Shown: piece by piece, positions 33,814-42,864 of the stretch
Layout: the number at the start of each line of letters is the position of its first letter
Numbering within the stretch: the stretch's first letter is position 1
NCBI GenBank assembly: GCA_947165895.1
Contig: CAMVCB010000004.1
Coordinates: forward strand, 330,591 to 394,590
DNA: 64,000 nucleotides
Direction: 5' to 3'
Source of the DNA: an uncultured Treponema sp.
GTDB lineage: Bacteria > Spirochaetota > Spirochaetia > Treponematales > Treponemataceae
Notes under the pieces: model-generated
Seen by the model: only the letters and a program-made list of their open reading frames with translations
Databases searched by the model: none
What the model was told of the DNA's origin: nothing
Made by a program: the position numbers and the translations under genes

Positions 33814-35916
33814 ATGACTGAAGTAAAATTTCAGAATGGCGCTCCTTTAGGACTTGGGGCTGTGATTGTTGAAGGCGGCGTGAATTTCAGCGTCTACAGC
33901 AAATCGGCAACGGGCGTGGAGCTGTGTTTATTTGATTGTGAAGCTGCGGAAAAGCCATCTGTAAAAATTGAACTTGATCCTGTAAATAACCGTACGGGAA
34001 ATATCTGGCATATCATGGTCCAGGGGCTGGGCGCGGGTGCTCTGTACCTTTATAAGGTTACAGGGCCTTATGTGCCTCCTTCCGGCCTCCGCTTTAACCC
34101 TCAGAAATATCTCTTTGATCCTTACGCAAAGGCTTTTACCCGCGGTTCGGTTTTCCGTTCCTACAATAAACTGCGCCGCGCCGGCATGGATACCGGCGAG
34201 CTTTCTGACCTTTCTGATTTTCCGAAGTGTGTTGTAATTGATGACAAGGCCTTTGACTGGGAGGGGGATAAGCCTCTTAATCTTCCTATGTATAAGTCGG
34301 TGATTTATGAAACTCACCTCAAGGGCTTTACGGCTTCTCCTTCTTCTGATGTTGATAATCCGGGAACCTACAGGGGCTTTACCCAGAAGCTTGATTATCT
34401 TAAAAAGCTTGGAATTACGGCGGTTGAGCTGCTTCCGGTTTTTGAATTTGATGAAAATGAAAACGCAAATATAAATCCGCGGACGGGCGAGCATCTGGTA
34501 AATTACTGGGGCTACAGCACGATTGGATTTTTTGCGCCAAAGACGACTTATGCCGCCGACCAGACTCCCGGCGGGGCTGTGCGTGAATTCAAGCAGATGG
34601 TGAAGGAACTGCACAGGGCCGGAATCGAAGTGATTCTGGACGTTGTTTACAATCACACTGCAGAAGGAAACGAGCACGGCTATACCTTCTGTTACCGCGG
34701 CTTCCAGAACGACGTTTACTATTCCCTTCCATGGTCTGAAAAACAGTATTATATGAATTTTTCGGGCTGCGGAAATTCGATGAACTGCAATCATCCGGTT
34801 GTAATTGATTTCATTCTTTCCAGTCTGCGCTACTGGGTTCTTGAAATGCACGTTGACGGCTTCCGCTTTGACCTTGCTTCTATTTTAACCCGCGGTCAGA
34901 ATGCGGCTCCAATGGAACTGCCTGCCCTTACTAATGCAATTCACGAAGACCCTCTCTTGTGCAACACAAAAATTATTGCTGAGCCTTGGGATGCGGCCGG
35001 CCTTTATCAGCTGGGCGGCTTCCCCGGAGGTCCGCGCTGGGCTGAATGGAACGGCCGTTACCGCGACGATATCCGCCGCTTTATCCGTGGCGATGAAAAT
35101 ATCGCGACTGCCGCTGCAACCCGAATTGCAGGCAGCTCAGACCTCTTTAATCATGACGGACGAAATCCACAGTGTTCAATAAACTTTATTACGGCTCACG
35201 ACGGCTTTACCCTCAATGATCTTGTAAGCTACAACACAAAGCACAATGATGATAACGGCGAATGCGGCCGCGACGGTTCTGATGATAATTTGAGCTATAA
35301 CAACGGCTATGAAGGTGAGTGTACAAATCCTAAGATTGAAAAGGCCCGCCTTAACGCCATCAAAAATTACCTGCTTTATCTTTTTATTTCCCAGGGCGTT
35401 CCTATGCTGCTGGCCGGAGATGAATTCCGCCGTACCCAGCATGGTAACAACAATGCCTACTGTCAGGACAATGAAACCGGCTGGATTGACTGGTCTCTGG
35501 AAAAAAAGAACGCAGGACTTGTCAGATATGTGTCAAATCTGATATGTTTAAGGCTAAACCATCATGTATTCAGAAACCGTCATTTCTTTGGTGAAGGGCA
35601 GGGCTCCGGCTCTAATATCACCTGGTACAATGAAGTGGCAAAAAATCCGGACTGGAGCAAGATGAACCGCTTCTTAGGCTTTAAGATTTCGGCAAATGAT
35701 GGTTCGGATGATTTTTATCTGGCTACAAACAAGGATTTGTACGACCTTACAGTAACACTACCGGCTTTAGGCGGCGGTAAGAAATGGTATCGCGTGGTGG
35801 ATACCTCTTACGACAGCCCTGAAGATATATTGGACACAGAAAATGCAGAGCTTTTGAACGAACAGCGCAGATATGTTTTGTTCGCAGGATGCTCGGTTTT
35901 ACTGATGGGAAAGTGA
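33814..35916 (+). CDS. glgX: Glycogen debranching enzyme GlgX
   Basis: A 700-residue GH13 isoamylase-type enzyme that hydrolyses alpha-1,6 branches of phosphorylase-trimmed glycogen. The N-terminal CBM48 domain (GAPLGLGAVIVEGGVNFSVYS, residues 8-95) is followed by the barrel. Its catalytic residues are D353 in VDGFRFD, E390 in IIAEPWD and D463 in TAHDGFT. TAAAAT (33800-33805) ends eight bases before ATG 33814 and no ribosome site exists, suggesting a leaderless start; GTG 33796 lies upstream of the -10 box. glgP follows after 81 bases, so the two break down glycogen together. Confidence 0.95.
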   Translation: MTEVKFQNGAPLGLGAVIVEGGVNFSVYSKSATGVELCLFDCEAAEKPSVKIELDPVNNRTGNIWHIMVQGLGAGALYLYKVTGPYVPPSGLRFNPQKYLFDPYAKAFTRGSVFRSYNKLRRAGMDTGELSDLSDFPKCVVIDDKAFDWEGDKPLNLPMYKSVIYETHLKGFTASPSSDVDNPGTYRGFTQKLDYLKKLGITAVELLPVFEFDENENANINPRTGEHLVNYWGYSTIGFFAPKTTYAADQTPGGAVREFKQMVKELHRAGIEVILDVVYNHTAEGNEHGYTFCYRGFQNDVYYSLPWSEKQYYMNFSGCGNSMNCNHPVVIDFILSSLRYWVLEMHVDGFRFDLASILTRGQNAAPMELPALTNAIHEDPLLCNTKIIAEPWDAAGLYQLGGFPGGPRWAEWNGRYRDDIRRFIRGDENIATAAATRIAGSSDLFNHDGRNPQCSINFITAHDGFTLNDLVSYNTKHNDDNGECGRDGSDDNLSYNNGYEGECTNPKIEKARLNAIKNYLLYLFISQGVPMLLAGDEFRRTQHGNNNAYCQDNETGWIDWSLEKKNAGLVRYVSNLICLRLNHHVFRNRHFFGEGQGSGSNITWYNEVAKNPDWSKMNRFLGFKISANDGSDDFYLATNKDLYDLTVTLPALGGGKKWYRVVDTSYDSPEDILDTENAELLNEQRRYVLFAGCSVLLMGK

Positions 35917-35997
35917 TTTCCTGACGGGTGGCACGCTGCCCGGGGCAGATAATTGCCCGAAAATTAAGCCAAGTTCTAAAATTTTGGAGGAAGAATT

Positions 35998-38451
35998 ATG
36001 GTATTTAATGCTGAAGAGTTTAAAGAAAATTTGTCAGCACGTCTTCGCCGTCAGTACGGTAAGGATATTTCACAGGCAAACAAGCACGATTTGTTTGATG
36101 CAGTTTCGGCCAGTGCTCTTGAACTGATTATGCCTAACTGGATGGCAACAAGAGCAGAGTATGAGAAAAAGCCTACAAAGCAGCTTTATTATCTTTCTGC
36201 TGAATTTTTGATGGGCCGCGCATTGAGCAACAACCTTATGAACGCACAGATTAAGGATGCCGTAAAGGACGTTCTTAAATCTATGGATATTGATTACAAC
36301 ATGGTTGAGGATGAAGAGCCGGATGCAGCTCTTGGAAACGGTGGTCTTGGTCGTCTTGCTGCCTGCTTCCTCGATTCGATTGCAACTCTTGACTATCCTG
36401 GACACGGATACGGAATCCGCTACGAATACGGTATGTTCGAGCAGAGGATTGAAGACGGATATCAGGTTGAATATCCTGACAACTGGCTTATTCACCGCGA
36501 CCCTTGGGAAATCAAACGCTCAGACCTTTCAGTTACTGTAAGATTCGGCGGAAACATCGCTTACGGAAAAACTCCGGACGGAAAACCTCGCTTCTACATC
36601 GAAAATGCAGAGGAAGTAACAGCCGTTCCTTACGATATGCCAATCATCGGTTATGATACAAACACTGTAAACACACTCCGCCTCTGGTCAGCAAAATCAC
36701 CAAACGGATTTGATCTGCAGCTTTTCAATAATATGGATTACAACCGCGCCGTTGAACGCCAGAACAGCGCAGAAAATATCAGCCGCGTTCTCTATCCTAA
36801 CGATTCGGGTCCTTCTGGAAAGGCTCTCCGCCTCAAGCAGCAGTATTTCTTCTCTTCTGCTTCTTTGCAGGATCTTGTACGTCACTATGTTGCTGACTAT
36901 GGTACAGACTTCTCTAAATTTGCAAGTCTTCACGTAATTCAGCTCAACGATACTCACCCTGTAGTTGCAATCCCTGAGCTTATGCGAATCCTTCTGGATG
37001 AATACAATGTAAGTTGGGAAGAAGCATGGGATGTTGTAACCCACACATTTGCTTATACAAACCACACTATCCTTGCAGAAGCTTTGGAAAAGTGGCCTAT
37101 TGATATTTTCCAGGGTCTGCTCCCTCGTATCTATCAGATTGTTGAAGAAATCAACCGCCGTCTTGTTGTAGATTTGCGCGCTAAATATCCTGATGATTAC
37201 GAAAAACAGCAGCACATGTCTATCATCCATAACGACAAGGTTTACATGGCATGGCTTGCAATTCACGCCTGCTTCAGCGTAAACGGTGTTGCTGAGCTCC
37301 ATACAGAGCTTTTGAAAACTGCCGAGCTTAAAGACTGGTATGCTTTGTATCCTGAAAAATTCAACAACAAGACTAACGGTATTACACAGCGCCGCTGGCT
37401 TTTGAACGCAAACCCAAAACTTGCAAAATTCATCACAGACCGCATTGGTCACGGCTGGGAAAAAGACCTTACTCTGCTTAAAGGTCTTGAAAAATATCTT
37501 GATGATGATGCTTCACTTGACGAGCTTACAAAAATCAAGCAGGAAAACAAACAGGCTCTTGCTGATTACCTCAAGCACACACAGAATGAATTCCTTGACC
37601 CGGATTCAATCTTTGATGTTCAGGTAAAACGTCTTCACGAGTATAAACGCCAGCTTTTGAACATTCTCAACGTTATGTACCTTTACAACCGCATTGTAGA
37701 AGATCCTTCTTACAATCCGCCGGCCCGTACATTTATCTTTGGTGCAAAAGCGGCTTCCGGTTACCGCCGCGCAAAGTCAATCATCAAACTGATTAATACA
37801 GTTGCAGAGCGCGTAAACAATGACCGCCGCGTTCGTGGTAAAATCCGCGTTGTATTCGTAGAAAACTACCGCGTTTCAGTTGCAGAAAAAATCTTCCCTG
37901 CCGCTGATGTTTCTGAGCAGATTTCTACTGCCGGACTTGAAGCTTCAGGAACTTCAAACATGAAGTTTATGGCTAACGGTGCTTTGACACTGGGAACTAT
38001 GGACGGTGCCAACATCGAAATTTTTGAAGAAGCCGGAAAAGAAAACGGCTTTGTATTCGGTCTTTTGACAGAAGAAATCAAGAAGATGGAAGCAGCTCAC
38101 TCTTACCGCCCTCAGGAATGTCTGGAGCGCAATCCTGGTCTTGCCAAGGTTGTTGAGCAGCTGGTAGACGGCACTTACGATCCTACTCATCAGCTTTTCA
38201 AAGAGCTTCACGATTCTCTTATTTACGGTGTTGAAGGTCAGCGCCCTGACGTTTACTACGTTCTTGCAGACTTTGATTCATACACAAAGACCCGCGAAAA
38301 GATTGCAGAAGTTTATGCTGACAAACGCGGCTGGGCCCGCATGGCTCTTAAGAACATCGCAAACTGCGGTAAGTTCTCTTCAGACCGTACAATTGAAGAT
38401 TACGTTCGCGACATCTGGCACCTGAAAAAGGTCGTTGTGAAGGGAAAATAA
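35998..38451 (+). CDS. glgP: Glycogen/alpha-glucan phosphorylase
   Basis: An 817-residue PLP enzyme that releases glucose-1-phosphate from glycogen ends. Family landmarks are YLSAEFLMGRALSNNL, ALGNGGLGRLAACFLDS, DTHPVVAIPELMR, FDVQVKRLHEYKRQLLN and the PLP-lysine segment EASGTSNMKFMANG with K656. GGAGGA lies before the ATG. It follows glgX, probably as an operon but with a small hairpin (GGGCA/TGCCC) in the gap. A strong terminator follows. Confidence 0.97.
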   Translation: MVFNAEEFKENLSARLRRQYGKDISQANKHDLFDAVSASALELIMPNWMATRAEYEKKPTKQLYYLSAEFLMGRALSNNLMNAQIKDAVKDVLKSMDIDYNMVEDEEPDAALGNGGLGRLAACFLDSIATLDYPGHGYGIRYEYGMFEQRIEDGYQVEYPDNWLIHRDPWEIKRSDLSVTVRFGGNIAYGKTPDGKPRFYIENAEEVTAVPYDMPIIGYDTNTVNTLRLWSAKSPNGFDLQLFNNMDYNRAVERQNSAENISRVLYPNDSGPSGKALRLKQQYFFSSASLQDLVRHYVADYGTDFSKFASLHVIQLNDTHPVVAIPELMRILLDEYNVSWEEAWDVVTHTFAYTNHTILAEALEKWPIDIFQGLLPRIYQIVEEINRRLVVDLRAKYPDDYEKQQHMSIIHNDKVYMAWLAIHACFSVNGVAELHTELLKTAELKDWYALYPEKFNNKTNGITQRRWLLNANPKLAKFITDRIGHGWEKDLTLLKGLEKYLDDDASLDELTKIKQENKQALADYLKHTQNEFLDPDSIFDVQVKRLHEYKRQLLNILNVMYLYNRIVEDPSYNPPARTFIFGAKAASGYRRAKSIIKLINTVAERVNNDRRVRGKIRVVFVENYRVSVAEKIFPAADVSEQISTAGLEASGTSNMKFMANGALTLGTMDGANIEIFEEAGKENGFVFGLLTEEIKKMEAAHSYRPQECLERNPGLAKVVEQLVDGTYDPTHQLFKELHDSLIYGVEGQRPDVYYVLADFDSYTKTREKIAEVYADKRGWARMALKNIANCGKFSSDRTIEDYVRDIWHLKKVVVKGK

Positions 38452-38484
38452 AGTTGAAATCGAAAATTCTTTAGGATTATCGTG

Positions 38485-38534
38485 AAAAAGCCTTTGCGGG
38501 ACAGAGTATGCTGTCACCCGCGAAGGCTTTTTTT
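38485..38534 (+). terminator. Terminator of the glycogen operon
   Basis: AAGCCTTTGCGGG is matched by CCCGCGAAGGCTT, ending in a seven-T run. It is a long, nearly perfect stem. Confidence 0.92.
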
Positions 38535-38576
38535 CCCTTACTGAAACATTTTTTTTAATCTGCTATACTTTGCCCC

Positions 38577-39452
38577 ATGAAAACGGCTTTGATTTCTTTT
38601 GTATCTTCATTCGGACTTTTGCTGACCGCCGCAATCTGGGGCTTTGGTTTTGTTGTTGTAAAAGACAGCCTGGATTATGTAGGAGCCTTTTATCTTGTTG
38701 CCCTCCGTTACACCCTTGCAAGCCTTGTGATGGCAGTAATAATCGCAAAACGATGGAAAAAATTAAACCGCACATATCTTAAGCATGGAATTATGACAGG
38801 CTGCTTTCTTGGACTTGGCTATATCAGTCAGACAGTCGGCTGTGCCTTTACAAGCGCAGGGAAAAACGCCTTTCTTACCACAATTTATGTAATTCTGATT
38901 CCTTTTTTCACCTGGATTTTCTTTCATCACAGGCCGCGAACCCACGTTTTTATTGCCGCCCTTATGTCTGTGACGGGAATCGGGCTTCTTGCACTTGGAA
39001 CCGGAGATACGACCGGCATCAACAAGGGTGATATTTTCACGCTGATCTGCGGCATTTTTTATGCCCTTCACATCATTTTTACCGAGCGTTACAACGCCAA
39101 AGGTGATGATACCCTGCTTCTTACTAACATTCAGTTTATTGTTTCTACAATTTTAGCCTGGTCTACTGCCTGGATTTTTGACGGTAAATTCGCCCCTTCA
39201 ATTTTGACTGATTCAAGAATCCTGATTTCCATAATTTACCTGGGGCTTTTTGCCACAATGATCTGCTTCTGTCTTCAGAACATAGGCTTAAAATACGTAA
39301 AATCCTCGCTTGCATCCCTCTTTTTGAGTTTTGAATCCGTTTTCGGCGTTCTTTTCAGCAGTATTTTCCTTCACGAAAGCCTTACTCCCCGAATGCTGGC
39401 CGGTTGTATCCTGATTTTTGCCGCGGTCCTGCTTGCGGAGAGGAAGGAGTAG
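38577..39452 (+). CDS. EamA/DMT-family transporter
   Basis: A 291-residue membrane protein with about ten helices. The first half begins LLLTAAIWGFGFVVVKDSLDYVGAFYLVALRY and the second ends SLASLFLSFESVFGVLFSSIFLHE, both standard EamA blocks. Its substrate is unknown. TATACT (38564-38569) ends seven bases before the ATG with no ribosome site, so it is probably leaderless. It converges with the CAP lipoprotein gene, three bases apart. Confidence 0.9.
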   Translation: MKTALISFVSSFGLLLTAAIWGFGFVVVKDSLDYVGAFYLVALRYTLASLVMAVIIAKRWKKLNRTYLKHGIMTGCFLGLGYISQTVGCAFTSAGKNAFLTTIYVILIPFFTWIFFHHRPRTHVFIAALMSVTGIGLLALGTGDTTGINKGDIFTLICGIFYALHIIFTERYNAKGDDTLLLTNIQFIVSTILAWSTAWIFDGKFAPSILTDSRILISIIYLGLFATMICFCLQNIGLKYVKSSLASLFLSFESVFGVLFSSIFLHESLTPRMLAGCILIFAAVLLAERKE

Positions 39453-39455
39453 AGG

Positions 39456-40262
39456 TTATTTATCCTTGTATCCGCCTGCATAAGTAATTACGCAGACTGA
39501 ACCGTAGGTTTTGTGCTTTTTGGTATATCCGACGCCGGTGCCGTCAAACTGGCCATTCATAATGTTTTTTCTGTGGCCGCGGCTGGAAACTCCGTCGTCG
39601 ATTAAGAGATCTACAACTATGTCCCGTCCAGAGTTACTTCCATAGGCAATATTTTCTCCTGCAGTTTTGTATGTTCCGTATTTTTCGATTCGTTTGAAAG
39701 GTGTACTTCCATCAACACCTGTGTGACCGGTTTGTGCTGTTTCACCCTGGGTGCTTGAATGCTTTTGAGCTGCCAGTGACAAACCCTTTTCTGCTTTCAG
39801 AATAGGAAGAGGCTTTGCTTTTGCCATAAATTTTGCACATTCTTCAACAACTGCTGCCCCTTCCTGAGTCAAAAGCTTTCCTTCATATGTTTTTCCGTTA
39901 AACTTTTTGATTCTAGGGGTAATATACAATTCTGCATACATGGCTGGATTTGTACGGGCCATATTCATTTCCAGAACGACATCCTTTTCTATGTCAGAAA
40001 GATAGTCAACGTTTCTTGCAGTATCTAATGTTTTTACATCCCATTTACTTGTGTCGATTGAAGACAGGGAAGATGCTGATGAACTGCCCGAACCTGATGA
40101 TTTTGGTATGTTTTTTAATGAAGTTCCTTTATCGTTCTGGTTGTCCTGCTTTCCGGAAAGCGTTGTTTTTATGGAAGAGGTTAACTCATTGAGTGTTTCA
40201 CAGCCGGAAAATAAAATTAAGGATGAAATTAAAAGCGCTGATAAAAAAGATGATTTTTTCAT
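39456..40262 (-). CDS. CAP/SCP-domain lipoprotein
   Basis: A 268-residue exported lipoprotein (LFSGC, Cys20). A serine-rich linker to about residue 75 is followed by a CAP domain. Visible motifs are AAQKHSSTQGETAQTGHTG, GENIAYG, SRGHRKNIMN and GVGYTKKHKTYGSVCVITYAGG, which include the two histidine/glutamate cavity residues. Bacterial CAP proteins are secreted and of mostly unknown activity. AGGAG precedes the ATG. Its promoter has TTGACA (40326-40331, minus), a 16-base spacer and CATAAT (40304-40309). Confidence 0.88.
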   Translation of the reverse strand: MKKSSFLSALLISSLILFSGCETLNELTSSIKTTLSGKQDNQNDKGTSLKNIPKSSGSGSSSASSLSSIDTSKWDVKTLDTARNVDYLSDIEKDVVLEMNMARTNPAMYAELYITPRIKKFNGKTYEGKLLTQEGAAVVEECAKFMAKAKPLPILKAEKGLSLAAQKHSSTQGETAQTGHTGVDGSTPFKRIEKYGTYKTAGENIAYGSNSGRDIVVDLLIDDGVSSRGHRKNIMNGQFDGTGVGYTKKHKTYGSVCVITYAGGYKDK

Positions 40263-40332
40263 AAGAATCTCCTATAAGGTAAAATTATTACTTTACAGGT
40301 AATATTATGATTGTGAATTTTTAATTGTCAAA

Positions 40333-40662
40333 TTATTTTGATTTAATTTCCGAGGAAAGAATGGTATGCAGCCAGTTGATCTTATTTTCAAAATGGGTCG
40401 CGAGGCGGGCGTAAAGCTTATCCATGTAGGTCTGATTCAAATCTTCACCAAAAAGTGCTGCCGGACTCACATTTAATTCCTCACAAATGCGTTCAATAAG
40501 ATTAGCAGAAGCAAACTGAGTGCCGGTCTCTATTATGGAAAGATGCTTTTGTGTAATATCAAGCCGTTTAGAAAGCTCCATTTGAGTGAGCCCTGCCAAT
40601 TTGCGGTATTTCTGTACGTTTTTTCCGAACAGCTGAGGAATATTCAGCCCTGACTTTTCCAT
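40333..40662 (-). CDS. XRE-family helix-turn-helix regulator
   Basis: A 109-residue protein with an N-terminal XRE domain (FGKNVQKYRKLAGLTQMELSKRLDITQKHLSIIETGTQFASANLIERICEELNVSPAALFG, about residues 12-70) and a helical tail. It is divergent from an outer-membrane-type gene with a perfect palindrome between, the same arrangement as the cluster at 30104-32043. It probably represses both directions. Confidence 0.85.
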   Translation of the reverse strand: MEKSGLNIPQLFGKNVQKYRKLAGLTQMELSKRLDITQKHLSIIETGTQFASANLIERICEELNVSPAALFGEDLNQTYMDKLYARLATHFENKINWLHTILSSEIKSK

Positions 40663-40707
40663 GACTTTAATTATTACATCACGCCGCCTGCTTTGGAACT
40701 TTTACGA

Positions 40708-40725
40708 TAGTAATAATTATTACTA
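40708..40725. promoter_or_regulatory. Operator palindrome of the second XRE cluster
   Basis: TAGTAATAATTATTACTA, a perfect 18-base palindrome in the divergent gap. Half-sites ATTATTAC also occur near 40285 (in the CAP gene promoter) and near 40670 (at the regulator start), so the XRE protein may also control the CAP lipoprotein. Confidence 0.65.
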
Positions 40726-40828
40726 ATTAAGTTGATTTTAGACTGTTTTTATTTGATTTACCTTATTTTCTGCCTTAAAATATTACCTGAATAACAGAAT
40801 TTTCTATCTTTATAGTAGGAGTGTTGAT

Positions 40829-41455
40829 ATGAAAAAAAATTTTACAATGCTTGTATTTATTTTTGTCCTTGCTGCGAAAATATTCTCTGTGGAATTTTCC
40901 ATTGGTGCGAATATTGGAAGTATTCTGGAACAAAACATTGAAAACAGTACAACAACTATTGTTGGCTTGCCAGAATTTGGACTGAAGGCAGATGTCAGAT
41001 TTGAAAAATTTGGTTTGAAGCTTGATTTTGATTTTTGCTGGATAAATATAAATACTTTTACTACAAGTAATTCAGTTTCCTACGAAATGACGCAAAAAGG
41101 TGGAGGAGAAATTCTTTTGCTGACACCTTACATTCCAATTCAGTTCGGAAGATTTTCAGTAGCCATCGGTCCGTCTATAGGATTCTATTTCGCACAGACA
41201 AACATAAATATTAAAAATCAAAAATATGATACTAGTGCAAACGCTTTTGCATTTATCCTTGGTGGTGATATTGACGTGAGATACCCGATTACAGAGAAGT
41301 TAAAATTGTGTCTGGATATTCCGATTCTGGTGAAACCTTATACGAAAATAATGGATGCCAGGTCTTCTGGAAGAAAACAAGATGTACCGGATGGCAGTTG
41401 GAATGTTTCTAACGTTTTTTCAATCCCGGCTTTAAGCATTATTTATACATTCTGA
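40829..41455 (+). CDS. Exported outer-membrane beta-barrel-like protein
   Basis: A 208-residue protein with a clear signal peptide (residues 1-20, cut near IFS-VEF). It has glycine/aromatic-rich beta strands (FGLKADVRFEKFGLKLDFDF, FSVAIGPSIGFYF) and a C-terminal phenylalanine (LSIIYTF). The strand pattern suggests an eight-strand barrel; no family is assigned. AGGAG precedes the ATG. It is followed after 27 bases by a membrane-protein gene. Confidence 0.65.
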   Translation: MKKNFTMLVFIFVLAAKIFSVEFSIGANIGSILEQNIENSTTTIVGLPEFGLKADVRFEKFGLKLDFDFCWININTFTTSNSVSYEMTQKGGGEILLLTPYIPIQFGRFSVAIGPSIGFYFAQTNINIKNQKYDTSANAFAFILGGDIDVRYPITEKLKLCLDIPILVKPYTKIMDARSSGRKQDVPDGSWNVSNVFSIPALSIIYTF

Positions 41456-41482
41456 TTTTTCAGACTAGTTTAAGAGACAGAT

Positions 41483-42706
41483 ATGGATTTTATTTTTCAA
41501 ACAGATTTTTCTGATTTTACTCTGAAAGTTTTGGGAAGGCGATTTAAGCTTGTCGAAGGTGACAGCATTCAAATGGTAATTTGGATGGGGCATATTCATA
41601 ATTTACCTCTGCGGGACAGGTATTTTGTCTTTACAAAGCAGGGACTTTACTGGAATTTCCCGGCAATTGTGCAAAGTGGGGAAGAAGGACAGACTGCTGA
41701 GCGCACAATCTGTGATTCTGATTTTTTCCAGAAGCATGACTCTTCCTTTGGTCTTGTCTTTACAAAATGTGAAGGAGAACTGAACGAACTCCATCTAAAA
41801 ATGGGGGAGCGTACTTTTGTTTTTCAGTTCACAAAAAACTTCCCAAAAGAAAGACTTGAAGAACTGGAAAGTATTATCCGCGATTATTTTACCGGTTATT
41901 TTGATGAAAAGAAGTATGAAGAAAAAGCAAAAAAGTCAAAATTACGCTTGTCATTTTATAATATTCCAGATTTTTTCAAACAAGCCGGATTTGTAATTGC
42001 TGGCGGCTATTTAAAATTCATAGATAAAACTGAAAATTTTTTTGAGAATCTTGGAAAGAAGAAATCAAATCCTAAAGCAGAGAAATCTGAAAAATTTGAA
42101 AATATAAATGTAAAGCAGGCTGTCAAATCAACAGTTCCATTGCAAAGTGAAAATAGCTTTGTAAGATTTATACGGCACACTTTTGATTTAACTGCTGATT
42201 TGATTTTTGTACTGGCTGTGGTAATTCTGATAAAGCCAGAAATTAATGCAATTGTATTTAAGAAATGTGATTTTTCAACGAATTTGTTGTTGTCAAGACT
42301 AGTTAAACTTGTAACTGTAAATGGCATACCTTTGCTGAACGAAAATTTTCTTGGCTGTTTATTTTTATTTGTAGTTCTCAAGCTGGTTGTAATTTTATCC
42401 TGTAAAAATATCCGGAAAATTGTTCCTTTATTGCTTTTAGTAATTCTTTGTATTTTAACTGTATTAATAAAAATATCATTTTTGATTTTCTTAATTCTTT
42501 CGCTATTACTTTTACTTACATTACAGTTTTCAATGAATTTCAAATCAAAAACTATAAAAACAAAAATAGGATTATTTATTATTCTGACACTGGCATTATA
42601 TATATCACTGCATCTTCTTTTGTCTCTGCCGGAAATCAATAATATAAATACAGGGGCTTCATATATAGATGTATTTTATCTTTTCCTGAAAGATTTGGGG
42701 TTTTAG
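41483..42706 (+). CDS. Unknown protein with C-terminal membrane domain
   Basis: A 407-residue protein not recognised. The first 230 residues are soluble and may fold as a PH-like or lipid-contacting domain (FVFTKQGLYWNFPAIV, ERTFVFQFTKNFPKERLEELESIIRDYF). The last 180 hold about five hydrophobic helices (LIFVLAVVILI, GCLFLFVVLKLVVIL, KIVPLLLLVILCILTVLI, FLIFLILSLLLLLTL, LFIILTLALYISLHLLL). The ribosome site is weak (AGAGA). Its stop codon lies within the first bases of hairpin repeat copy B. Confidence 0.55.
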   Translation: MDFIFQTDFSDFTLKVLGRRFKLVEGDSIQMVIWMGHIHNLPLRDRYFVFTKQGLYWNFPAIVQSGEEGQTAERTICDSDFFQKHDSSFGLVFTKCEGELNELHLKMGERTFVFQFTKNFPKERLEELESIIRDYFTGYFDEKKYEEKAKKSKLRLSFYNIPDFFKQAGFVIAGGYLKFIDKTENFFENLGKKKSNPKAEKSEKFENINVKQAVKSTVPLQSENSFVRFIRHTFDLTADLIFVLAVVILIKPEINAIVFKKCDFSTNLLLSRLVKLVTVNGIPLLNENFLGCLFLFVVLKLVVILSCKNIRKIVPLLLLVILCILTVLIKISFLIFLILSLLLLLTLQFSMNFKSKTIKTKIGLFIILTLALYISLHLLLSLPEINNINTGASYIDVFYLFLKDLGF

Positions 42707-42782
42707 GGGCCTGCCTCTAGGCGAGAGGGTGACGGAAGACCGCTTGCGGGCTGAACGGCAAGTAAACTTGCCGGGCCTTTTT
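42697..42782. repeat. GC-rich hairpin repeat, copy B
   Basis: GGGGTTTTAGGGG followed by a CCTAGGC-like turn and the core GGTGACGGAAGACCG (42728-42742). A CGGCAAG/CTTGCCG hairpin with a T run completes the block. The 5' part is shared with copy C. The repeat contributes the stop codon of the preceding gene. It works as its terminator. Confidence 0.7.
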
Positions 42783-42789
42783 TTCGATG

Positions 42790-42864
42790 AAGCTAAACGA
42801 CAGTCGCAACGGACTGTCGTTTTTAACGCTTCTTCGATTTTCGGCAGGGGAGACTTCCCCCTCC
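42790..42864. terminator. Paired hairpins in the convergent gap before lacI
   Basis: AAACGACAGTC/GACTGTCGTTT (about 42793-42824) is followed by AGGGGAGA..TTCCCCCT (about 42847-42863), which resembles the end of copy C. These could terminate the leftward lacI operon. Confidence 0.5.

Noticed and set aside
33928..34851. 307-residue leftward frame
   Set aside because: Entirely antisense to the glgX barrel; low-complexity basic composition typical of a shadow frame.
36697..37452. 251-residue leftward frame
   Set aside because: Antisense to glgP, with no family features.
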